Shown in pieces: positions 45,881-58,179 of a DNA stretch of 64,000 nt (the stretch's first letter is position 1; the number at the start of each line of letters is the position of its first letter). The position numbers and the translations under genes are program-made. Below the pieces are notes generated by a model, which saw only the letters and a list, made by a program, of their open reading frames with translations, made no database searches and was not told the origin of the DNA. Location of the stretch: contig JAPYXD010000308.1 in assembly GCA_030998225.1 (NCBI GenBank), forward strand, positions 2,924,001 to 2,988,000, written 5' to 3'. The DNA is from Diplolepis rosae. Lineage: Eukaryota; Arthropoda; Insecta; Hymenoptera; Diplolepididae.

Positions 45881-46047
45881 ATTGGACGAGTTTGTCAACA
45901 AATGGGTTCCCAATGTTAAACTTTGCTAATTTTCGTTTCACTACGCAAAAGTCAAATTTTAATTCATATGTTTTTTGATGTAGTACAATGTGACTGCATT
46001 CAAATACAGAAGTCTCTTTTAACGTGACATTTTTAGTTTTCGAGATA
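44878..46047 (+). repeat. E-K-C-J-D-A-A cassette (1,170 bp), first occurrence
   Basis: Seven monomers in the same order recur at 48865-50035 and 50036-51203. The K head here is taacgaaaggcttccccgta, in the others taacaaaagg. Confidence 0.86.
45376..45542 (+). repeat. Typical J-family monomer (167 bp)
   Basis: The head is cgacaaatggcttccccgtg with tgaaac, the body ggattcactctgaaaactca with aattataatttatatatttt, and the tail cacagcaataaacaacaaaa ending catgacacatcttcag. J leads into D. The inverted repeat is lost. Confidence 0.88.
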
Positions 46048-46872
46048 ATTGGACGAGTTTGTCCATAAATAGCTTCCCCGTGTCAAACTTTGCTAATTTT
46101 CGTTTCACTCCGCAAAGTCAAATTTTAATTTATATATTTTTTAATGTAGCACAATGTCACTGCATTCAAAAACGGAAGTCTCTTTTTGTGCCACGTTTTT
46201 ACTTTTCGCGATAATTGGACGTGTTTGTCAAATAATGGCTTCCCCGTGTCAAACTTTGCTAATTTTGATTTTGCTCCGCGAACTAAAATTTTAATTTACA
46301 TTTTCTTTAATGTAGCACAATTTGACTGCAATCAAATACAGAAGTCACTTTTTACGTCACCTTTTTTAGCTTTCGAGATAATTGGACGAGTTTGTCAACA
46401 AATGGGTTACCAATTTTAAAAATTGCTAATTTTCGTTTCACTACGCAAAGTCAAATTTTAATTCATATGTTTTTTGATGTAGTACAATGTGACTGCATTC
46501 AAATACAGAAGTCTCTTTTAACGTCACATTTTTAGTTTTCGAGATAATTGGACGAGTTTGTCAACAAATGGCTTCCCCGTTTCAAACTTTGCTAATTTGG
46601 TTTCACACCACAGACTCAAATTAGAATTTTTTTTTTTTGTAGCACAATATGACTGCAATCAAATACAAAACTCTGTTTTTTTGTCACGTTTTCAGTTTTC
46701 GAGATAATTGGACGAGTTTGTCCATAAATTGCTTCCCCGTGTGAAACTTTGCTAATTTTCTTTTCACTGCGCAAAGTCAAATTTTATTTTATATTTTTTT
46801 TAAAGTAACACAATGTGACTGCAATCAAATACAGAAGTCTCTTTTTACGTCACGTTTTTAGTTTTTGAGATA
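45881..46872 (+). repeat. Six monomers between the two 18-monomer copies
   Basis: The order is A-C-B-A-G and an H/F hybrid (46707-46872). The A near 46380 has a changed head (ggttaccaattttaaaaatt). The poly-T of the G lacks the following at (ttttgtagcac). Confidence 0.82.
46707..46872 (+). repeat. Hybrid monomer: H head joined to F body (166 bp)
   Basis: The head ccataaattgcttccccgtg and tgaaac is H; from ttttcactgcgcaaag it is an F body with the rare tttattttatat and aaagtaacacaatg. The same rare body is at 48753, 1,992 bp downstream, which marks related F material. Confidence 0.85.
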
Positions 46873-49867
46873 ATTGGACGAGTTTGTTAACAAAAGGGTT
46901 CCCAGTGATAAACTTCACTAATTTTCGTATCAGTACGCAAAGTCAAATTTTAATTCATATTTTTTTAAATGTAGTACAATGTGACTGCATTCAAATACAG
47001 AAGTCTCTTTTCACGTCACGTTTTTAGTTTTTGAGATAATTGGACGAGTTCGTTAACAAATGGGTTACCAGTGTTAAACTTTGCTAATTTTCTTTTCACT
47101 ACGCAAAGTCAAATTTTAATTTATATTTTTTTTAAAGTAGTACAATGTGAATGCAATCAAATACAGAAGTCTCTTTTTACGTCACGTTTTTAGTTTTCGA
47201 GATAGTTGGACGAGTTTGTCCATAAATAGCTTCCGCGTGTCAAACTTTGCTAATTTTCGTTTCACTCCGCAAAGTCAAATTTTAATTTATATATTTTTTA
47301 ATGTAGCACAATGTCACTGCATTCAAAAACGGAAGTCTCTTTTTGTGCCACGTTTTTACTTTTCGAGATAATTGGACGAGTTTGTCAACAAATGGCTTCC
47401 CCGTTTCAAACTTTGCTAATTTTCGTTTCACTCCGCAAATTCAAATTTTAATTTATATATTTTTTAATGTATCACAATGTCACGGCATTCAAAAAAATAA
47501 GTCTCTTTTCATGCCACGTTTTTACTTTTCGAGATAATTGGACGAGTTTGTTAACAAATGGGTTCCCAGTGTTAAACTTTGCTAATTTTCTTTTCACTAC
47601 GCAAAGTCAAATTTTAATTTATATTTTTTTTAAAGTAGTACAATGTGACTGCAATCAAATACAGAAGTCTCTTTTTACGTCACGTTTTTAGTTTTTGAGA
47701 TAATTGGACGAGTTTGTTAAGAAAAGGGTTCCCAGTGATAAACTTCACTAATTTTCGTATCAGTACGCAACGTCAGATTTTAATTCATATTTTTTTAAAG
47801 TAGTGCAATTTGACTGCAATCAAATACAGAAGTCCTTTTTCACGTCACGCTTTTAGTTTTTGATTTAATTGGACGAGTTCGTTAACAAATGGGTTCCCAG
47901 TGTTAAACTTTGCTAATTTTCGTTTCACTACGCAAAGTCAAATTTTAATTTATATTTTTTTTAATGTAGTACAATGTGACTGCAATCAAATACAGAAGTC
48001 TCTTTTTACGTCACGTTTTTACTTTTCGAGATAATTGGACGAGTTTGTTAACAAATGGTTCCCAGTGTTAAACTTTGCTAATTTTCGTTTCACTACGCAA
48101 AGTCAAATTTTAATTTATATTTTTTTAATGTAGTACAATTTGACTGCAATCAAATACAGAAGTCACTTTTTACGTCACCTTTTTTAGCTTTCGAGGTAAT
48201 TGGACGAGTTTGTCAACAAATGGGTTCCCAATGTTAAACTTTGCTAATTTTCGTTTCACTGCGCAAAAGTCAAATTTTAATTCATATGTTTTTTGATGTA
48301 GTACAATGTGACTGCATTCAAATACAGAAGTCTCTTTTAACGTGACATTTTTAGTTTTCGAGATAATTGTACGAGTTTGTCCATAAATAGCTTCCCCGTG
48401 TCAAACTTTGCTAATTTTCGTTTCACTCCGCAAAGTCAAATTTTAATTTATATATTTTTGAATGTAGTACAATGTCACTGCATTCAAAAACAGAAGTCTC
48501 TTTTCGTGCGACGTTTTTACTTTTCGAAATAATTGAACGTGTTTGTCAAATAAAGGCTTCCCCGTGTCAAACTTTGCAAATTTTGATTTTGCTCCGCGAA
48601 CTAAAATTTTAATTTACATTTTCTATAAAGTATCACAAATTGACTGCAATCAAATACAGACGTCTCTTTTTACGTCACCTTTTTTAGTTTTCGAGATAAT
48701 TGGACGAGTTCGTTAACAAATGGGTTCCCAGTGTTAAACTTTGCTAATTTTCTTTTCACTGCGCAAAGACAAATTTTATTTTATATTTTTTTTAAAGTAA
48801 CACAATGTGACTGCAATCAAATACAGAAGTCTCTTTTTACGTCACGTTTTTAGTTTTTGAGATAATTGGTCGAGTTTGTTAAGAAAAGGGTTCCCAGTGA
48901 TAAACTTCACTAATTTTCGTATCAGTACGCAAAGTCAAATTTTAATTCATATTTTTTTAAATGTAGTACAATGTGACTGCATTCAAATACAAAACTCTGT
49001 TTTTACGGCAGTTTTTCAGTTTTCGAGATAATTGGACGAGTTTGTTAACAAAAGGCTTCCCCGTATGAAAATTTGCTAATTTTGGTTTCGCTCCGCAAAT
49101 TCAAACTTTAATTTATATTTTTTTAAATGTAGCATAATGTGACTGTAAGCAAATAAAAAAATCTGTTTTAACGTCACGTTTTCAGTTTTCGAGATAATTC
49201 TACGAGTTTGTCCATAAATAGCTTCCCCGTGTCAAACTTTGCTAATTTTCGTTTCACTCCGCAAAGTCAAATTTTGATTTATATTTTTTTTAATGTAGCA
49301 CAATGTCACGGCATTCAAAAAAATAAGTCTCTTTTCATGCCACGTTTTTACTTTTCGAGATAATTGGACGAGTTTGTCGACAAATGGCTTCCCCGTGTGA
49401 AACTTTGCTAATTTTGGATTCACTCTGAAAACTCAAATTATAATTTATATATTTTATTAATGTAGCACAGTGTCACAGCAATAAACAACAAAACTCTCTT
49501 TTCATGACACATCTTCAGTTTTCGAGATAATTCGACGAGTTTGTTCATAAATGGCTTCCCCGTTTCAAAATTTTTGCTAATTTTTTTTTTTGCTCCGCAA
49601 ACTAACATTTTATTTAATATTTTTTTTAATGTAGCACAATATGACTGCAATCAAATACATTAGTCACTTTTTACGTCACCTTTTTTAGCTTTCGAGATAA
49701 TTGGACGAGTTTGTCAACAAATGGGTTCCCAATGTTAAACTTTGCTAATTTTCGTTTCACTACGCAAAAGTCAAATTTTAATTCATATGTTTCTTGATGT
49801 AGTACAATGTGACTGCAATCAAATACAGAAGTCACTTTTTACGTCACCTTTTTTAGTTTTCGAGATA
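46873..49867 (+). repeat. 18-monomer block, second copy of the 3,987 bp period
   Basis: It is collinear with 42886-45880 over all 18 monomers. The only family change is position 12, F here against a G/F mix there. The right third overlaps the first copy of the tandem 7-monomer unit. Confidence 0.9.
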
Positions 49868-50035
49868 ATTGGACGAGTTTGTTAACAAATGGGTTCCCTG
49901 TGTTAAACTTTGCTAATTTTCGTTTCACTACGCAAAGACAAATTTTAATTTATAGTTTTTTAAAAAGGAAGCACAATGTGACTGTAAGCAAATACAGAAG
50001 TCCTTTTTCACGTCACGTTTTTAGTTTTTGAGATA
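48865..50035 (+). repeat. 7-monomer HOR, copy 1 (1,171 bp)
   Basis: The order is E-K-C-J-D-A-F. The next E starts at 50036 and the order E-K-C-J-D-A repeats. Corresponding anchors are 1,169-1,171 bp apart (48865/50036, 49700/50869, 49868/51037). Confidence 0.9.
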
Positions 50036-51203
50036 ATTGGACGAGTTTGTTAACAAAAGGGTTCCCAGTGATAAACTTCACTAATTTTCGTATCAGTACG
50101 CAAAGTCAAATTTTAATTCATATTTTTTTAAATGTAGTACAATGTGACTGCAATTAAATACAAAACTCTGTTTTTACGGCAGTTTTTCAGTTTTCGAGAT
50201 AATTGGACGAGTTTGTTAACAAAAGGCTTCCCCGTATGAAAATTTGCTAATTTTGGTTTCGCTCCGCAAATTCAAACTTTAATTTATATTTTTTTAAATG
50301 TAGCACAATGTGACTGTAAGCAAATATAAAAATCTGTTTTAACGTCACGTTTTCAGTTTTCGAGATAATTGTACGAGTTTGTCCATAAATAGCTTCCCCG
50401 TGTCAAACTTTGCTAATTTTCGTTTCACTCCGCAAAGTCAAATTTTGATTTATATTTTTTTTAATGTAGCACAATGTCACGGCATTCAAAAAAATAAGTC
50501 TCTTTTCATGCCACGTTTTTACTTTTCGAGATAATTGGACGAGTTTGTCGACAAATGGCTTCCCCGTGTGAAACTTTGCTAATTTTGGATTCACTCTGAA
50601 AACTCAAATTATAATTTATATATTTTATTAATGTAGCACAGTGTCACAGCAATAAACAACAAAACTCTCTTTTCATGACACATCTTCAGTTTTCGAGATA
50701 ATTCGACGAGTTTGTTCATAAATGGCTTCCCCGTTTCAAAATTTTTGCTAATTTTTTTTTGCTCCGCAAACTAAAATTTTATTTAATATTTTTTTTAATG
50801 TAGCACAATATGACTGCAATCAAATACATTAGTCACTTTTTACGTCACCTTTTTTAGCTTTCGAGATAATTGGACGAGTTTGTCAACAAATGGGTTCCCA
50901 ATGTTAAACTTTGCTAATTTTCGTTTCACTACGCAAAAGTCAAATTTTAATTCATATGTTTCTTGATGTAGTACAATGTGTCTGCAATCGAATACAGAAG
51001 TCACTTTTTACGTCACCTTTTTTAGCTTTCGAGATAATTGGACGAGTTTGTCAACAAATGGGTTCCCAATGTTAAACTTTGCTAATTTTCGTTTCACTAC
51101 GCAAAAGTCAAATTTTAATTCATATGTTTTTTGATGTAGTACAATGTGACTGCATTCAAATACAGAAGTCTCTTTTAACGTCACATTTTTAGTTTTCGAG
51201 ATA
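50036..51203 (+). repeat. 7-monomer HOR, copy 2 (1,168 bp)
   Basis: The order is E-K-C-J-D-A-A. The last monomer differs in family from copy 1 (A instead of F). From 50534 the block is also collinear with 60010-61343. Confidence 0.9.
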
Positions 51204-51864
51204 ATTGGACGAGTTTGTCAACAAATGGCTTCCCCGTTTCAAAATTTGCTAATTTTCGTTTCACTCCGCAAAGTCAAATTTTAATTTATATATTTTTTAA
51301 TGTAGCACAATGTCACTGCATTCAAAAACGGAAGTCTCTTTTTGTGCCACGTTTTTACTTTTCGCGATAATTGGACGTGTTTGTCAAATAATGGCTTCCC
51401 CGTGTCAAACTTTGCTAATTTTGATTTTGCTCCGCGAACTAAAATTTTAATTTACATTTTCTTTAATGTAGCACAATTTGACTGCAATCAAATACAGAAG
51501 TCACTTTTTACGTCACCTTTTTTAGCTTTCGAGATAATTGGACGAGTTTGTCAACAAATGGGTTCCCAATGTTAAACTTTGCTAATTTTCGTTTCACTAC
51601 GCAAAGTCAAATTTTAATTCATATGTTTTTTGATGTAGTACAATGTGACTGCATTCAAATACAGAAGTCTCTTTTAACGTCACATTTTTAGTTTTCGAGA
51701 TAATTGGACGAGTTTGTCAACAAATGGCTTCCCCGTTTCAAACTTTGCTAATTTGGTTTCACACCACAGACTCAAATTAGATTTTTTTTTTTTTATGTAG
51801 CACAATATGACTGCAATCAAATACAAAACTCTGTTTTTACGTCACGTTTTCAGTTTTCGAGATA
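50534..51864 (+). repeat. 8-monomer block related to 60010-61343
   Basis: The order is J-D-A-A, a G/C hybrid, B-A-G. Anchors match 60010-61343 at 9,476-9,477 bp, and both share the rare tatgtttcttgatgtag body (near 50957 and 60435). Confidence 0.84.
51204..51369 (+). repeat. Hybrid monomer: G head joined to C body (166 bp)
   Basis: The head caacaaatggcttccccgtt is followed, after aaaatttgctaatttt, by the C body cgtttcactccgcaaagtca and C tail. In the related block at 60 kb this position is a complete C, so only the head was replaced. Confidence 0.85.
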
Positions 51865-52197
51865 ATTGGACGAGTTTGTCCATAAATAGCTTCCCCGTGT
51901 CAAACTTTGCTAATTTTCGTTTCACTCCGCAAAGTCAAATTTTAATTTATATATTTTTTAATGTAGCACAATGTCACTGCATTCAAAAACGGAAGTCTCT
52001 TTTTGTGCCACGTTTTTACTTTTCGCGATAATTGGACGTGTTTGTCAAATAATGGCTTCCCCGTGTCAAACTTTGCTAATTTTGATTTTGCTCCGCGAAC
52101 TAAAATTTTAATTTACATTTTCATTAATGTAGCACAATTTGACTGCACTCAAATACAGAAGTCACTTTTTACGTCACCTTTTTTAGCTTTCGAGATA

Positions 52198-52363
52198 ATT
52201 GGACGAGTTTGTCAACAAATGGGTTCCCAATGTTAAACTTTTGCTAATTTTGGATTCACACCGCAAAAAAAATTGAAATTTATATTTTTTTTAATGTAGC
52301 AAAATGTGTCTGCGATCAAAAACCGAATTTACTTTTTATACCTCTTTTTTAGTTTTCGAGCTA
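52198..52363 (+). repeat. Hybrid monomer: A head joined to N body (166 bp)
   Basis: The head caacaaatgggttcccaatg is followed by aacttttgctaattttgg, the N body and a tail with gaatttactttttatacctc. That tail is otherwise seen only near 63800. The next anchor is the rare gagctaattgtaagag, also shared with 63840. Confidence 0.86.
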
Positions 52364-53029
52364 ATTGTAAGAGTTTGTTAACAAATGGCTTCCCCGTATG
52401 AAAATTTGCTAATTTTGGTTTCGCTCCGCAAATTCAAACTTTAATTTATATTTTTTTAAATGTAGCACAATGTGACTGTAAGCAAATATAAAAATCTGTT
52501 TTAACGTCACGTTTTCAGTTTTCGAGATAATTGTACGAGTTTGTCCATAAATAGCTTCCCCGTGTCAAACTTTGCTAATTTTCGTTTCACTCCGCAAAGT
52601 CAAATTATAATTTATATATTTTTTAATGTAGCACAATGTCACTGCATTCAAAAACGGAAGTCTCTTTTCGTGCGACGTTTTTACTTTTCGAGATAATTGA
52701 ACGTGTTTGTCAAATAATGGCTTCCCCGTGTCAAACTTTGCTAATTTTGATTTTGCTCCGCGAACTAAAATTTTAATTTACATTTTCATTAATGTAGCAC
52801 AATTTGACTGCAATCGAATACAGAAGTCTCTTTTTACGTCACCTTTTTTAGTTTTCGAGATAATTGGACGAGTTTGTTAACAAATGGGTTCCCAGTGTTA
52901 AACTTTGCTAATTTTCGTTTCAATCCGCAAAGTCAAATTTTGATTTATATTTTTTTTTAATGTAGCACAATGTCACGGCATTCAAAAAAATAAGTCTCTT
53001 TTCATGCCACGTTTTCAGTTTTCGAGATA

Positions 53030-55230
53030 ATTGTACGAGTTTGTTCATAAATAGCTACCCCGTGTCAAACTTTCCTAATTTTGGATTCACCGTGAAAACT
53101 CAAATTATAATTTATATATTTTATTAATGTAGCACAGTTTCATAGCAATAAACAACAAAACTCTCTTTTCATGACACTTCTTCAGTTTTCGAGATAATTC
53201 GACGAGTTTGTTCATAAATGGCTTCCCCGTTTCAAAATTTTTGCTAATTTTGGTTTTGCTCCGCAAACTAACATTTTAATTTATATTTTTTTTAATGTAG
53301 CACAATATGACTGCAATCAAATACAGAAGTCACTTTTTACGTCACCTTTTTTAGCATTCGAGATAATTGGACAAGTTTGTCAACAAATGGGTTCCCAATG
53401 TTAAACTTTGCTAATTTTCGTTTCACTACGCAAAAGTCAAATTTTAATTCATATGTTTTTTGATGTAGTACAATGTGACTGCATTCAAATACAGAAGTCT
53501 CTTTTAACGTCACATTTTTAGTTTTCGAGATAATTGGACGAGTTTGTCAAAAAATGGCTTCCCCGTGTCAAACTTTGCTAATTTGGTTTCACTCCGCAAA
53601 GTCAAATTTTAATTTATATATTTTTTAATGTAGCACAGTTTCACAGCAATAAACAACAAAACTCTCTTTTCATGACACTTCTTCAGTTTTCGAGATAATT
53701 CGACGAGTTTGTTCATAAATGGCTTCCCCGTTTCAAAATTTTTGCTAATTTTGGTTTTGCTCCGCAAACTAACATTTTAATTTATATTTTTTTTAATGTA
53801 GCACAATATGACTGCAATCAAATACAGAAGTCACTTTTTACGTCACCTTTTTTAGCTTTCGAGATAATTGGACGAGTTTGTCAACAAATGGGTTCCCAAT
53901 GTTAAACTTTGCTAATTTTCGTTTCACTGCGCAAAGTCAAATTTTAATTTATATACTTTTTAATGTAGCACAATGTCACTGCATTCAAAAACGGAAGTCT
54001 CTTTTTGTGCCACGTTTTTACTTTTCGAGATAATTGGACGTGTTTGTCAAATAATGGCTTCCCCGTGTTAAACTTTGCTAATTTAGATTTTGCTCCGCGA
54101 ACCAAAATTTTAATTTACATTTTCTTTAATGTAGCACAATTTGACTGCAATCAAATACAGAAGTCACTTTTTACGTCACCTTTTTTAGCTTTCGAGATAA
54201 TTGGACGAGTTTGTCAACAAATGGGTTCCCAATGTTAATCTTTGCTAATTTTCGTTTCACTACGCAAAAGTAAAATTTTAATTCATATGTTTTTTGATGT
54301 AGTACAATGTGACTGCATTCAAATACAGAAGTCTCTTTTAACGTCACATTTTTAGTTTTTGAGATAATTGGACGAGTTTGTTAACAAAAGGGTTCCCAGT
54401 GATAAACTTCACTAATTTTCGTATCAGTACGCAAAGTCAAATTTTAATTTATATTTTTTTAAATGCAGTACAATGTGACTGCAATCAAATACAGAAGTCT
54501 CTTTTTACGTCACGTTTTTACTTTTCGAGATAATTGGACGAGTTTGTCAACAAATGGGTTCCCAGTGTTATACTTTGCTAATTTTCGTTTCACTACGCAA
54601 AGTCAAATTTTAATTTATATTTTTTTAAATGTAGTACAATGTGACTGCAATCAAATACAGAAGTCTCTTTTTACGTCACGTTTTTACTTTTCGAGATAAT
54701 TGGACAAGTTTGTCCATAAATAGCTTCCCCGTGTCAAAATTGCTAATTTTCGTTTCACTCCGCAAAGTCAAATTTTAATTTATATATTTTTTAATGTAGC
54801 ACAATGTCACTGCATTCAAAAACGGAAGTCTCTTTTCATGCCACGTTTTTACTTTTCGAGATAATTGGACGAGTTTGTCAACAAATGGCTTCCTCGTTTC
54901 AAACTTTGCTAATTTTCGTTTCACTCCGCAAATTCAAATTTTAATTTATATATTTTTTAATGTATCACAATGTCACGGCATTCAAAAAAATAAGTCTCTT
55001 TTCATGCCACGTTTTTACTTTTCGAGATAATTGGACGAGTTTGTTAACAAATGGGTTCCCAGTGTTAAACTTTGCTAATTTTCGTTTCACTACGCAAAGT
55101 CAAATTTTAATTTATATTTTTTTTAAAGTAGTAAAATGTGAATGCAATCAAATACAGAAGTCACTTTTTACGTCACGTTTTTAGTTTTTGAGATAATTGG
55201 ACGAGTTTGTTAACAAAAGGGTTCCCAGTG
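53030..55230 (+). repeat. 13-monomer block, relative of 3948-6140
   Basis: The order is the J-like variant with agctaccccg, D-A, a monomer with caaaaaatggcttccccgtg head (C in the other copy), D-A-B-A-E-F-C-M-F and the start of E. See the partner block for shared rare variants. Confidence 0.85.
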
Positions 55231-55361
55231 ATAAACTTCACTAATTTTCGTTTCACTACGCAAAGTCAAATTTTAATTTATATTTTTTTTAAAGTAGTAC
55301 AATGTGACTGCAATCAAATACAGAAGTCTCTTTTTACGTCACGTTTTTAGTTTTTGAGATA
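55196..55361 (+). repeat. Hybrid monomer: E head joined to F body (166 bp)
   Basis: The E head taacaaaagggttcccagtg with ataaacttcactaa is followed by the F body cgtttcactacgcaaagtca in place of cgtatcagtacg, and the F tail. Confidence 0.87.
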
Positions 55362-57514
55362 ATTGGACGAGTTTGTTAACAAAAGGGTTCCCAGTGATAA
55401 ACTTCACTAATTTTCGTATCAGTACGCAAAGTCAAATTTTAATTCATATTTTTTTAAAGTAGTACAATGTGAATGCAATCAAATACAGAAGTCTCTTTTT
55501 ACGTCACGTTTTTAGTTTCTGAGATAATTGGACGAGTTTGTTAACAAAAGGGTTCCCAGTGATAAACTTCACTAATTTTCGTATCAGTACGCAAAGTCAA
55601 ATTTTAATTCATATTTTTTTAAATGTAGTACAATGTGACTGCATTCAAATACAGAAGTCTCTTTTAACGTCACATTTTTAGTTTTCGAGATAATTGGACG
55701 AGTTTGTCAACAAATGGGTACCCAGTGTTAAACTTTGCTAATTTTCGTATCAGTACGCAAAGTCAAATTTTAATTCATATTTTTTTAAAGTAGTACAATT
55801 TGACTGCAATCAAATACAGAAGTCTCTTTTCACGTCACGTTTTTAGTTTTTGAGATAATTGGACGAGTTCGTTAACAAATGGGTACCCGGTGTTAAACTT
55901 TGCTAATTTTCGTTTCACTACGCAAAGTCAAATTTTAATTTATATTTTTTTTAATGTAGTACGATGTGACTGCAATCAAATACAGAAGTCTCTTTTTACG
56001 TCACGTTTTTACTTTTCGAGATAATTGGACGAGTTTGTTAACAAATGGGTTCCCAGTGTTAAACTTTGCTAATTTTCGTTTCACTACGCAAAGTCAAACT
56101 TTAATTTATATTTTTTTAAATGTAGCACAATTTGACTGTAAGCAAATACAAAAATCTGTTTTGACGTCACGTTTTCACTTTTCGAGATAATTGGACAAGT
56201 TTGTTAACAAATGGGTTCCCAGTGTTAAACTTTGCTAATTTTCTTTTCACTACGCAAAGTCAAATTTTAATTTATATTTTTTTTAAATTAACAAAATGTG
56301 ACTGCAATAAATGACAGAAGTCTCTTTTTACGTCACTTTTTAGTTTTTGAGATAATTGGACGAGTTTGTTAACAAAAGGGTTCCCAGTGATAAACTTCAC
56401 TAATTTTCGTATCAGTACGCAAAGTCAAATTTTAATTCATATTTTTTTAAATGTAGTACAATGTGACTGCATTCAAATACAGAAGTCTCTTTTAACGTCA
56501 CATTTTTAGTTTTCGAGATAATTGGACGAGTTTGTCAACAAATGGGTTCACAGTGTTAAACTTTGCTAATTTTCGTTTCACTACGCAAAGTCAAATTTTA
56601 ATTTATATTTTTTTTAAAGTAGTACAATGTGACTGCAATCAAATACAGAATTCTCTTTTTACGTCACGTTTTTAGTTTTTGAGATAATTGGACGAGTTTG
56701 TTAACAAAAGGGTTCCCAGTGATAAACTTCACTAATTTTCGTATCAGTACGCAAAGTCAAATTTTAATTCATATTTTTTTAAAGTAGTACAATTTGACTG
56801 CAATCAAATACAGAAGTCTCTTTTCACGTCACGTTTTTAGTTTTTGAGATAATTGGACGAGTTCGTTAACAAATGGGTACCCGGTGTTAAACTTTGCTAA
56901 TTTTCGTTTCACTACGCAAAGTCAAATTTTAATTTATATTTTTTTTAATGTAGTACAATGTGACTGCAATCAAATACAGAAGTCTCTTTTTACGTCACGT
57001 TTTTACTTTTCGAGATAATTGGACGAGTTTGTTAACAAATGGTTCCCAGTGTTAAACTTTGCTAATTTTCGTTTCACTACGCAAAGTCAAATTTTAATTT
57101 ATATTTTTTTTAATGTAGTACAATGTGACTGCAATCAAATACAGAAGTCTCTTTTTACGTCACCTTTTTACTTTTCGAGATAATTGGACAAGTTTGTTAA
57201 CAAATGGGTTCCCAGTGTTAAACTTTGCTAATTTTCGTTTCACTACGCAAAGTCAAACTTTAATTTATATTTTTTTAAATGTAGCACAATGTGACTGTAA
57301 GCAAATACAAAAATCTGTTTTGACGTCACGTTTTCAGTTTTCGAGATAATTGTACGAGTTTGTCCATAAATAGCTTCCCCGTGTCAAACTTTGCTAATTT
57401 TCGTTTCACTCCGCAAAGTCAAATTTTAATTTATATATTTTTTAATGTAGCACAATGTCACTGCATTCAAAAACGGAAGTCTCTTTTTGTGCCACGTTTT
57501 TACTTTTCGCGATA

Positions 57515-57680
57515 ATTGGACGAGTTTGTTAACAAAAGGGTTCCCAGTGTCAAACTTTACTAATTTTGATTTTGCTCCGCGAACTAAAATTTTAATTTAC
57601 ATTTTCTTTAATGTAGCACAATTTGACTGCAATCAAATACAGAAGTCACTTTTTACGTCACCTTTTTAGCTTTCGAGGTA
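57515..57680 (+). repeat. Hybrid monomer: E head joined to B body (166 bp)
   Basis: The head taacaaaagggttcccagtg changes to tcaaactttactaattttga and the B body and tail. The anchor cgcgataattgg is also of the type that normally precedes B. Confidence 0.85.
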
Positions 57681-58179
57681 ATTGGACGAGTTTGTCAACA
57701 AATGGGTTCCCAATGTTAAACTTTGCTAATTTTCGTTTCACTGCGCAAAAGTCAAATTTTAATTCATTTGTTTTTTGATGTAGTACAGTGTGACTGCATT
57801 CAAATACAGAAGTCTCTTTTAACGTCACATTTTTAGTTTTCGAGATAATTTGACGAGTTTGTCAACAAATGGGTTCCCAGTGTTAAACTTTGCTAATTTT
57901 CGTTTCACTACGCAAAGTCAAATTTTAATTTATATTTTTTTTAAAGTAGTACAATGTGACTGCAATCAAATACAGAAGTCTCTTTTTACGTCACGTTTTT
58001 AGTTTTTGAGATAATTGGACGAGTTTGTTAACAAAAGGGTTCCCAGTGATAAACTTCACTAATTTTCGTATCAGTACGCAAAGTCAAATTTTAATTCATA
58101 TTTTTTTAAATGTAGCACAATGTGACTGCATTCAAAAACGGAAGTCTCTTTTCGTGCCACGTTTTTAGTTTTTGAGATA

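Larger units (their letters stand above)
51204..53029 (+). repeat. Segment G/C, B-A-G-C-B, A/N hybrid, K-C-B-F
   Basis: Eleven monomers linking the 7-monomer HOR to the block at 53030. The A/N hybrid at 52198-52363 starts as A and changes to the N body (caccgcaaaaaaaattgaaa) and N tail (gtgtctgcgatcaaaaaccg). The last F has the rare cacggcattcaaaaaaataa tail. Confidence 0.8.
55196..58179 (+). repeat. E/F-rich segment with local reiterations
   Basis: The order is E/F hybrid, E, E, F-like, F, F, F, E, F', E, F, F, F, C, an E/B hybrid, A, F' and E. Three E heads in a row (55196, 55362, 55527) occur only here. An F with the rare gggtacccggtg head is at 55881 and again at 56875, 994 bp away (six monomers). 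The first copy of that head is at 43905. Confidence 0.83.
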
